From contig JAKEHX010000137.1 in NCBI GenBank assembly GCA_022614795.1, positions 1-10,060 on the forward strand: a DNA stretch of 10,060 nucleotides, read 5' to 3'. Within the stretch, counting starts at the first letter, position 1. Each line of letters opens with the position of its first letter. Source of the stretch: Planctomycetaceae bacterium (GTDB lineage Bacteria; Planctomycetota; Planctomycetia; Pirellulales; Pirellulaceae). Positions 1 to 5,705 of the stretch are shown piece after piece. Both the position numbers and the translations under genes were made by a program. The notes beneath the pieces were generated by a model, which worked only from the letters and a program-made list of their open reading frames with translations, was not told the origin of the DNA and searched no databases.

Positions 1-743
1 GGCTCGGGCGCACTGCGGCGAACTTTGCTGCGCTTGCTGTCGCAGCCGCGGCGGTGATGTCGCCCTGGGCGATTCGGAATCAACGCGAATTCGGCAAGCC
101 GATGCTGACGACGACGCATGGGGGTTACACGCTGTGGCTCGGCAATAACCTGTCGTTCTATAATTGGCTACGAAATGATCGCTCCGGCTTGCCGTGGGAT
201 GTCGATCGCGACTTCACGTCAGAGCAGCGCCTCTATGAAACGGCACCGCGGATCGACGTCCTTTTCCGGCTTCGTGATGACCTCAGTTTCTTCAAATTAG
301 CCGAAGAGTTGCGAAATGATCGCTTTCATTTCGATCTCGCTTTCGAGTCCATCGACCGTGACCCTGAGAGCTTTGCGCTCGCGTGCCTCTACCGCATCCG
401 CCAACTTTGGTCGCCCCTGCCGCACAAGCTGACGGCGGATGAATCGATGGAGCGGGCGCTGCTGCGGTATGCCACCGCGGCCTGGTATTGCGGCGTCTAT
501 GCGCTGGCCGCGATCGGCATCTGGCGATTGCGGTGGAAGCTTTTCCGCTCGCCGTGGATCTGGGGAGTGCTGCTTTGCCTGACGTTCACCGCAGTGCATA
601 CGTTGTACTGGTGCAACCTGCGGATGCGGGCGCCGCTGATGCCGTTTGTGGCGCTGGTGGCGAGTGTAGCCATACCAACCCGAAGCGTAAGCGAGGAATC
701 CGCGACAAAGCGAGATTCAAGCCTCGCTGACGCTTCGGGTTAG
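1..743 (+). CDS. Membrane glycosyltransferase, GT39/ArnT-like, C-terminal part (5' end outside window)
   Basis: The reading frame is open from the window edge (first full codon at base 3), so the start lies upstream; the GTG at 54 is internal. The visible part holds the motif PWAIRN, then TTTHGGYTLWLGNN, the loop after a transmembrane helix seen in planctomycete members of the GT39 (dolichyl-phosphate-mannose mannosyltransferase/ArnT) family. A soluble segment of about 100 residues follows, then two or three hydrophobic helices (around YCGVYALAAIGIW, WIWGVLLCLTFTAVHTLYW and MPFVALVASVAI). Such enzymes move a sugar from a lipid-phosphate donor at the inner membrane; the substrate here cannot be told. 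The catalytic N-terminal region is not in view. The last ~22 residues, beginning TRSVSEE, are encoded by an inverted repeat (677-741), so the natural C-terminus has probably been replaced. The gene converges on hisS with two bases between stop codons. Family call fairly sure, exact function unknown. Confidence 0.75.
   Translation, partial: LGRTAANFAALAVAAAAVMSPWAIRNQREFGKPMLTTTHGGYTLWLGNNLSFYNWLRNDRSGLPWDVDRDFTSEQRLYETAPRIDVLFRLRDDLSFFKLAEELRNDRFHFDLAFESIDRDPESFALACLYRIRQLWSPLPHKLTADESMERALLRYATAAWYCGVYALAAIGIWRLRWKLFRSPWIWGVLLCLTFTAVHTLYWCNLRMRAPLMPFVALVASVAIPTRSVSEESATKRDSSLADASG
677..741. repeat. Inverted-repeat element at the end of the glycosyltransferase gene
   Basis: Two 20-base arms, 677-696 and 722-741, are reverse complements with one mismatch and enclose a 25-base spacer that itself holds a shorter inverted pair (GAATC at 696-700, GATTC at 714-718). 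The core word AACCCGAAGCGTAAGCGAGG gives TRSVSE on one strand and NPKRKRG on another; I recognise both as recurrent translated words in planctomycete genomes, which marks this as a dispersed repeat. It supplies the last codons and stop (TAG 741-743) of the glycosyltransferase and ends five bases before the hisS stop. Folded in RNA it could serve as a two-way transcript end between the convergent genes, though no T-run follows it. The structure is directly visible; the terminator role is inference. Confidence 0.85.
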
Positions 744-745
744 TA

Positions 746-2080
746 TTACAGGCACTTCCGAATCGCGGCGACAAGGGCATCGGCATCGGCCAGTGGCGCC
801 TCGCTCGATTGCGTCGTGGCCAGGTCCTTGACCTGGCACTTGCCGGCGTCGAATTCGCGCTGGCCGGCGATGATCGCCACGCGAAAGCCGCGGCGGTCGG
901 CATATTGTAGCTGCTGGCCGAGCTTCTTGGGCTCGGGATAAACTTCGACGCCGATTCCTGCCGCGCGAATCGTCGCCGCGAGGCGCAAGTAGTCGTCGAG
1001 ACGGGCGGCATCGAAAAAGGCGATCAGCACCGGGGCCGGCGTGCGGACCTTGTCGATCATCCCCAGCTCTTCGAGGGCCGCCAGCAGCCGGTCGAGTCCG
1101 AGCGAGGCGCCGATGCCGGGGAGCTCCTGCTTGGTAAACAGGCCCGCCAGGTTGTCGTATCGCCCGCCCGAGCAGATGCTGCCGATCGTCGGCAGGTCGG
1201 CCAGGAAGGTCTCGAAGATCGCGCCGGTGTAGTAGTCAAGCCCGCGGGCGATCGCCACGTCGAGCAGCAAGGCTGCCTCGGGCACGCCCCCCGCTTTGGC
1301 CCCGCGGAGAATCTGCCGCAATCGCTCGACCCCTTCTTCGCCTTGGGCATTGCCGGCTACGAGCGGGCCGAGTTGAGTCAGCACTTCGTCATTGGTTCCC
1401 GACAGCTCGGCGAGCTTCAGCACCTGGTCGGCCTGCTCGGGCGTTGCACCTGCTGCGGCAACCATCTCTTCGGCCACTTTCTCGCGACCGATCTTGCCCA
1501 GCTTGTCGAGCGCCCGCAAAAGGGCCACGCTCTTGTCCGACAGGCCCAGTTTCGATAGCAGGCCGCTCAAGACGGCGCGATTATTCACGCGGATGGTAAA
1601 CGGCAGCGGCTTGCCGAACGTCGCACCGATCTGGCTCAACAGCTCATGGATCACGAGGGCCGTTTCGATGTCGGCGGCGACCGACTTCGTGCCGATGGTG
1701 TCGAAATCGCACTGCATGAACTCGCGGTAGCGGCCATGCTGCGTGTTCTCACCCCGCCAAACAGTAGCGATGTGGTAGCGTTTGAATGGCAACCCGAGTT
1801 CGTTCACGTGCTGGGCGACGAAGCGGGCCAGGGGCACGGTCAGGTCGAACCGCATAGCGACGTGCCTGCCGCCATGATCGTGGAAGTGGTACATCTGCCG
1901 GTCGGACTCTTCGCCCCCTTTGCCGGCCAGGATTTCGAAATACTCCAGCGCCGGCGTATCGATGGGGCTGTAGCCGAACGAGCGATAGACGCGCTGAGCC
2001 GTCCCAATGAGCCGTTCGCGCGGGATCATCGCCTCGGGCAGGTAGTCGCGAAAGCCCTTGAGGGTGCGGGGTTCGATCAT
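746..2080 (-). CDS. hisS: Histidyl-tRNA synthetase
   Basis: Class II aminoacyl-tRNA synthetase that charges tRNA-His with histidine using ATP in the cytoplasm. From the ATG at 2080 it has 444 residues, within the usual range. The N-terminus IEPRTLKGFRDYLP is the standard HisRS opening. Motif 2 is WRGENTQHGRYREF (about 108-121), the histidine-A signature RGLDYYTGAIFE begins near 279, the histidine-B signature GGRYDNL is near 305-311, and motif 3, GIGASLGLDRLL, is near 322-333. The C-terminal anticodon-binding domain fills the last ~90 residues (from APVLIAFF on). Motif 2 has WRGEN where many bacterial enzymes have FRRER, a known variant form. An in-frame GTG at 2095 would add five residues, but it lies inside the repeat at 2086-2193, so I prefer the ATG. 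No good Shine-Dalgarno sequence precedes either start; GGAG at 2097-2100 is 16 bases from the ATG. The gene converges on the glycosyltransferase. Confidence 0.96.
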   Translation of the reverse strand: MIEPRTLKGFRDYLPEAMIPRERLIGTAQRVYRSFGYSPIDTPALEYFEILAGKGGEESDRQMYHFHDHGGRHVAMRFDLTVPLARFVAQHVNELGLPFKRYHIATVWRGENTQHGRYREFMQCDFDTIGTKSVAADIETALVIHELLSQIGATFGKPLPFTIRVNNRAVLSGLLSKLGLSDKSVALLRALDKLGKIGREKVAEEMVAAAGATPEQADQVLKLAELSGTNDEVLTQLGPLVAGNAQGEEGVERLRQILRGAKAGGVPEAALLLDVAIARGLDYYTGAIFETFLADLPTIGSICSGGRYDNLAGLFTKQELPGIGASLGLDRLLAALEELGMIDKVRTPAPVLIAFFDAARLDDYLRLAATIRAAGIGVEVYPEPKKLGQQLQYADRRGFRVAIIAGQREFDAGKCQVKDLATTQSSEAPLADADALVAAIRKCL

Positions 2081-2085
2081 GGCAA

Positions 2086-2193
2086 GTAGTCCCACACTCC
2101 GTGCGGGACAGAAGTCTGGCTGGAGGGTCGGCGTGCAGGAGCCCTTCGGTCACGTCATTTGTAGCACCTGTCCCACACGGAGTGTGGGACTAC
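2086..2193. repeat. REP/BIME-like pair of GTAG-tagged hairpins upstream of hisS
   Basis: Two 26-base arms, 2086-2111 and 2168-2193, are reverse complements with one mismatch and lie 56 bases apart. Each arm is a hairpin by itself: the right one is GTCCCACAC-GGA-GTGTGGGAC, nine perfect pairs; the left one has the same stem with one A-C mismatch. Each hairpin carries a GTAG tetranucleotide at its outer end (GTAG at 2086-2089, CTAC at 2190-2193). GTAG next to a hairpin, and two such units in inverted orientation, is the known form of REP elements and BIMEs mobilised by RAYT (TnpA-REP) proteins. The ten bases GTGGGACTAC at 2184-2193 recur at 2196-2205, a tail duplication with a 12-base period. 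The element ends six bases before the hisS ATG, so it lies in the hisS leader. The structure is certain; RAYT mobilisation is inference and no RAYT gene is in the window. Confidence 0.8.
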
Positions 2194-2263
2194 CGGTGGG
2201 ACTACGATGACGCTGCCAGGGTTCGCTGCTGGGCAAACTCCGAATCCCTCCTGCCCAGCGCGG

Positions 2264-2353
2264 CTACTTCTTCCGATGGCGGATGCGCGAACGCATGCGG
2301 CGCTTCTTTTGACCCAGCTTGCGGCGTCCCCGACCCGTCTTCTTCACACCCAC
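2264..2353 (-). CDS. Tiny highly basic protein, 29 aa, possibly AURKAIP1/COX24 or ribosomal-protein-like
   Basis: From the GTG at 2353 to the TAG at 2264-2266 the frame gives 29 residues: MGVKKTGRGRRKLG followed by a tail ending RSRIRHRKK. Sixteen of the 29 are Lys or Arg and one is His; there are no acidic residues. Such composition is typical of very small ribosome-associated proteins, and the pattern of a short basic start and an R-x-R-x-RKK end recalls the bacterial AURKAIP1/COX24 (bS22-like) family. A GAGG at 2363-2366 lies nine bases upstream of the GTG and would serve as ribosome binding site. The frame is open further upstream to an ATG at 2482, but that extension has ordinary composition and overlaps nothing recognisable, so I chose the GTG. 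It sits alone in an otherwise gene-poor stretch. The family is a guess from composition and short motifs; a chance ORF in GC-rich DNA is the main alternative. Confidence 0.5.
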   Translation of the reverse strand: MGVKKTGRGRRKLGQKKRRMRSRIRHRKK

Positions 2354-2502
2354 TGGAGCGGCCCTCGTTCTATGCGGTTGGTAATGCGCCAGATGCTTGC
2401 GGCACTTGAGGTTGCGGAAACAGCGTAGTCTAGCGGGCCATCGCCAAAACGGGCAAGTGGTGCTTGTTAATGCACGGTGCATGCGAGGGCGAGGACGACG
2501 AC

Positions 2503-2587
2503 GGCGAGCGGGAAGCGCCAGCTTCCCGATAGGATCGCGCTCTAGGGCGACGCCGAACCATCGGGAGGCTCACGCCTCCCGCTCGCC
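2503..2587. repeat. Inverted pair of hairpins, GGCGAGCGGG family
   Basis: Arms 2503-2530 and 2560-2587 are reverse complements at 24 of 28 positions. Each holds a perfect eight-pair hairpin with a four-base loop: CGGGAAGC-GCCA-GCTTCCCG at 2509-2528 and CGGGAGGC-TCAC-GCCTCCCG at 2562-2581. Two of the four differences between the arms fall on opposite sides of one stem pair (A-T in the left arm, G-C in the right when read on the same strand), so pairing is kept. The other two lie in the loop. A third, single copy is at 7814-7840. The element sits about 120 bases upstream of the DUF1549 gene start, in the presumed promoter region of that unit. It is probably a dispersed planctomycete repeat; no mobilising gene is present. 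Confidence 0.8.
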
Positions 2588-2696
2588 GGGGCTGACGAGG
2601 ACGAACGGGGCGCGATGCGAGAAACCCTGGCATTGGCGCGAAACATCGGGCATAATTGATCTTCCGCCCGCCCACTTTCGCCTCCGAACCCCGCCT

Positions 2697-2701
2697 GGAG
2701 G
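2697..2701 (+). promoter_or_regulatory. Ribosome binding site GGAGG deciding the GTG start at 2710
   Basis: GGAGG ends eight bases before the GTG at 2710. This spacing, and the signal peptide that begins right at that GTG, favour it over the in-frame TTG at 2656, which would add 18 residues with no signal-peptide features. Confidence 0.75.
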
Positions 2702-2709
2702 TCGTCCAC

Positions 2710-5199
2710 GTGTCTTCTGGATTGCTTACCGGCTGCCGTAGTTGGCTGTTTGCAGCCGCTTTTTGGCCGGCGCTGGCGGCCATTGCCTCGGCCAATGATT
2801 CGGTGCCGATTGTTGTCGCTCCCGCGGAAGTCAAGCTCGCCGGCAACTTTACTCGGGTGCAGTTGGTTGTCACCGAGCCGGCGGCTGACGGCAGCGTGAC
2901 CGAGCGGAGCCAAGACCTGACTGGCCAGGTCGTGTTCGCATCGGCCGATGCGGCGATCGCGACAGTTTCACCCAGCGGCGAGATTCTGGCGGTGAAGGAC
3001 GGCCAGACCACGATCACGGTCACCCGCGGCGACGCGAAGCGCGACGTTCCCGTATCGGTCAGCGGCGTGGTCGAAAGCCCCGTGGTGAGCTTCACCACCG
3101 ACATCCGGCCGATCCTCAATAAAGCCGGCTGTGCCATGGCCGCCTGCCACGCCGCCCAGCACGGCAAAGGGGGCTTCAAGCTATCGGTGTTCGGTTTCGA
3201 GCCCGAAAAGGACCGCCAGGCGATGGTCCGCGACTCGGTTGCGCGGCGCGTCGATTTCGTCGAGCCCGAGCGGAGCCTCTTGCTGCTCAAGCCGACGATG
3301 CAGACGCCGCACGGCGGCGGCAAGCGAATCAGCAAGGGCTCGGTGGAATATCAGGTGATGCTGGCCTGGATTGTCGGCGGAGCACCCGCACCGGCCAAAG
3401 AAGATCCTACCGTGACCAGGCTCAGCGTCTTTCCGCCGCGGCGCGTCGGCCAGGTCGGCATGTCGCAGCAGCTGCGAGTGGAAGCAGAATTCAGCGACGG
3501 TAAGCGGCGCGACGTGACCGCCTGGGCCAAGTTCGACTCGCTCGACGACGGTGTTGTTTCGGTCACGCCGTCGGGCCTGGTGACGACCGTGGGCAGGGGG
3601 CAAGCGCCCGTAATGATCCGCTACGACGGGCAGGCGGAGATTTCGCTGTTCGTGGTTCCCTATGGCGACAAGGTCGAGCTGGCCGGCTGGCAGAATCAGA
3701 ACTTTGTCGATGAGCTGGCGGCTGCCAAGTTTCGCGAGCTGGGAATCGAGCCTTCGCCGCTGGCAGACGACGCGACGTTTGTCCGCCGGGCCTTTCTCGA
3801 TTGCGTAGGCACTCTGCCGACACCGGATGAAACGCGCGTCTTCCTCCAATCGACCGATGCCGATAAGCGGACAAAGCTCATCGATCGGCTGCTGGGGCTG
3901 ACGGGCGACGCGGCCTTGGATACGTACAACGACGCCTATGCCGCCTGGTGGTCGCTCAAGTGGTCGGATTTGCTGCGGAACAACTCCGACGATCTGGGCG
4001 AGCAGGGGATGTGGGCGATGCACAACTGGATTCGCGAGTCATTTCGCGTCAACAAGCCGCTCGATCGCTTCGTGCGCGAGCTTGTGACGGCCCGCGGTTC
4101 GATTTATACGACGGGGCCGGCGAATTACTACCGCATCCACAAGGACTCGTCGATGCTGGCCGAGGCCACCGCGCAGATATTCCTCGGCGTGCGGCTGGAG
4201 TGTGCCAAGTGCCACCATCACCCGTTCGAGAAATACGGCCAGGACGACTACTACGGCATGGCGGCCTTCTTTGCCCGCACGGGGACGAAAAACAGCGAGG
4301 AATTCGGCCTCTTCGGCCGCGAGCAGGCAGTGATCGTGCGCGATAGCGGCGACGTTCGGCATCCGCGGACGAATCAGGTGCTCAGTCCCAAGCCCCTCGA
4401 GGGGACCGCCGCCGAGCATCCGCTGGACCGGCGGATCGGGCTGGCCGATTGGCTGACGGCCAAGGATAACCCGCTCTTCGCCCGGAGCATCGCCAATCGC
4501 TACGCCGGCTTTTTGCTCGGCCGCGGCCTCGTCGAGCCGGTCGATGACATGCGGAGCACGAACCCGGCCAGCAATCCGCCGCTGCTCGATGCGCTGGCCA
4601 AACATTTTGTTGACAGCAATTACGACTTGAAGCAACTCGTGCGGGCGATCATGACCTCGCGGCTGTATCAGCTCGATTCGCAGCCGTCCGAGTCCAACGC
4701 CGCCGACAGCAAGTTCTTCAGCCACTACGCGGTGAAGCGGCTGGCCGCGGAGCCGCTGATCGACGCGATCGACGCGGTGACGGGGGTGCGGACGAAGTAT
4801 CCAAATCTGCCGCTGGGAACGCGGGCGATCGAGCTGCCCGACAACGAGTATCCCGACTATTTCCTGAATACGTTCGCCAAGCCGAAACGGGTGAGCGTGT
4901 GCGAATGCGAGCGGATGCCCGACCCGACGCTGGCCCAGGCGCTGCATACGCTCAACGGCGATCTCTTGGTGCTCAAGATTCGCGACGCCAAGAGCCGGGT
5001 CTCGCAGCTTCTGGCGGCGGGTAAGGAACACGACGAAATCGTCAGCGAGCTGTATCTGGCCGCCCTGAGCCGCGAACCGAGCGATGCGGAGCGCCAGGCC
5101 AGCCGCGAGCTATTGGCCGAAGCGCCGAGCCCCGCGGAGCATTACCAGGACCTGCTGTGGGCGCTTTTGAACTCGAAGCAGTTCTTGTTTGTGAGGTAG
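2710..5199 (+). CDS. Secreted DUF1549/DUF1553 protein with BIG2 domains and two heme c-type motifs
   Basis: 829 residues from the GTG chosen by its GGAGG site. Residues 1-28 form a signal peptide: one Arg, a hydrophobic core (WLFAAAFWPALAAIA), and ASA before ND as cleavage site. Order after that: a BIG2-like Ig fold (about 38-122), a cytochrome-c-like planctomycete domain (about 125-225) with C141-AMAA-C146-H147, a second BIG2-like domain (about 235-318), DUF1549 (about 330-535) containing C498-AK-C501-HHHP, and DUF1553 (about 560-820) with the usual ending LLNSKQFLF. The second motif is a classic CXXCH; the first, CX4CH, is a rarer heme-attachment spacing. Proteins of this type are abundant in planctomycetes, exported, and suspected of electron transfer or polysaccharide breakdown; the reaction is not known. 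The DUF1501 gene that often follows is absent; two small genes and a PPC protein follow instead. An LTGC at residues 6-9 resembles a lipobox but lies too early to be one. Confidence 0.9.
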   Translation: MSSGLLTGCRSWLFAAAFWPALAAIASANDSVPIVVAPAEVKLAGNFTRVQLVVTEPAADGSVTERSQDLTGQVVFASADAAIATVSPSGEILAVKDGQTTITVTRGDAKRDVPVSVSGVVESPVVSFTTDIRPILNKAGCAMAACHAAQHGKGGFKLSVFGFEPEKDRQAMVRDSVARRVDFVEPERSLLLLKPTMQTPHGGGKRISKGSVEYQVMLAWIVGGAPAPAKEDPTVTRLSVFPPRRVGQVGMSQQLRVEAEFSDGKRRDVTAWAKFDSLDDGVVSVTPSGLVTTVGRGQAPVMIRYDGQAEISLFVVPYGDKVELAGWQNQNFVDELAAAKFRELGIEPSPLADDATFVRRAFLDCVGTLPTPDETRVFLQSTDADKRTKLIDRLLGLTGDAALDTYNDAYAAWWSLKWSDLLRNNSDDLGEQGMWAMHNWIRESFRVNKPLDRFVRELVTARGSIYTTGPANYYRIHKDSSMLAEATAQIFLGVRLECAKCHHHPFEKYGQDDYYGMAAFFARTGTKNSEEFGLFGREQAVIVRDSGDVRHPRTNQVLSPKPLEGTAAEHPLDRRIGLADWLTAKDNPLFARSIANRYAGFLLGRGLVEPVDDMRSTNPASNPPLLDALAKHFVDSNYDLKQLVRAIMTSRLYQLDSQPSESNAADSKFFSHYAVKRLAAEPLIDAIDAVTGVRTKYPNLPLGTRAIELPDNEYPDYFLNTFAKPKRVSVCECERMPDPTLAQALHTLNGDLLVLKIRDAKSRVSQLLAAGKEHDEIVSELYLAALSREPSDAERQASRELLAEAPSPAEHYQDLLWALLNSKQFLFVR

Positions 5200-5237
5200 G
5201 AGTGGCGCCGTAGAATAATGAAAGTGGGGTGCTCACA

Positions 5238-5465
5238 ATGACCATCGAACAATTTGAGAATCAGCTGCGGGAGCATTTGCGGCGCACTCCGTTTCTGCCG
5301 TTCATTGTGAAGCTGAGCGATGGGCGCACGATCTTCGTTGACGAACCCGCCGTTTCGTTTGGCGGCGGTCGTGCCGGTTTTATTGGCCCCGACGAGTATG
5401 TCGAGTTTTTTGACTGTGAACAGGTCGAGAGAATCGAACTGGCGTCGGCGGAGCCAACCACATGA
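5238..5465 (+). CDS. Small conserved-type planctomycete protein of unknown function, 75 aa
   Basis: The start ATG at 5238 was chosen because it gives the opening MTIEQFENQLREHL; a GTG three codons earlier is possible. A GGGG run at 5226-5229 lies about eight bases upstream and may act as a weak ribosome binding site. The protein has the pattern RRTPFLPFIVKLSDGRTIFV, then EPA, a glycine-rich stretch, and a C-terminal FFDCEQVERIEL. I recognise the plan (short N-terminal helix, a PFxPFxIxxxDGR strand pair, a valine-rich strand, and an FxxxxxVxxI end) as a common family of small hypothetical proteins in planctomycetes, function unknown. No signal peptide or membrane segment. It starts 38 bases after the DUF1549 gene and overlaps the next small gene by four bases (ATGA), so the three are probably co-transcribed and this one translationally coupled to its damaged paralog. 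Confidence 0.75.
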   Translation: MTIEQFENQLREHLRRTPFLPFIVKLSDGRTIFVDEPAVSFGGGRAGFIGPDEYVEFFDCEQVERIELASAEPTT

Positions 5466-5687
5466 CGCCCAAAGCGTTTCAGCGGGCGCTTCGTGGTTTT
5501 GCCACTTGCCGTCCCTTCCGGCACTTTTGGATTGAATACAGGAGCGGCGACCGAGGTATCGCATCCAGAAGCGGCGCTCGCACGCGGGACAGTGGTCGTG
5601 CATACAGCCCCGAACGGACGCCAGCGACTGTTCGACAGCTCGAGCGTATGCCAGTTGCTTGACGTTGATTCCGAATCGAAAGCTTGA
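5462..5687 (+). pseudogene. Frameshifted paralog of the preceding small gene
   Basis: The ATG at 5462 overlaps the stop of the preceding gene as ATGA. In that frame the opening reads MTPKAFQRALRGFATC, then RPFRHFWIEYRSGDR, matching the plan of the upstream neighbour (MT, F, LR, PF..F.I, then SDGR against SGDR). After base 5554 that frame loses all resemblance, but the frame one base later continues with VSHPEAALARGTVVVH and ends RLFDSSSVCQLLDVDSE before TGA at 5685-5687. This second half aligns with the neighbour's VDEPA ... FFDCEQVERIEL end. The two halves join near 5555 with one extra base; compared with the neighbour about five bases may be missing. Either it is a true pseudogene, a sequencing or assembly error, or, less likely, a recoded gene. 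The downstream PPC gene starts 18 bases later. Neither half alone makes a convincing protein. Confidence 0.65.
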
Positions 5688-5691
5688 CACC

Positions 5692-5697
5692 AAAGGA
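5692..5697 (+). promoter_or_regulatory. Ribosome binding site AAAGGA for the GTG start at 5706
   Basis: AAAGGA ends eight bases before the GTG at 5706 and supports it over the in-frame ATG at 5724, which would shorten the signal peptide and place the site too far away. Confidence 0.65.
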
Positions 5698-5705
5698 ATT
5701 TTGCA

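Noticed and set aside
2725..2736. Lipobox-like LTGC at residues 6-9 of the DUF1549 protein
   Set aside because: It lies before the hydrophobic core instead of after it, so lipoprotein processing there is implausible; the ASA site fits better.
2430..3335. 301-codon minus-strand frame over the spacer and start of the DUF1549 gene
   Set aside because: Crosses hairpin repeats and the opposite strand of a signal peptide and BIG2 domain; no motif recognised.
3181..4023. Long minus-strand open frames opposite the DUF1549 gene (also 4039-5031)
   Set aside because: They lie wholly inside a well-supported plus-strand gene, lack recognisable motifs, and long antisense frames are expected in GC-rich DNA.
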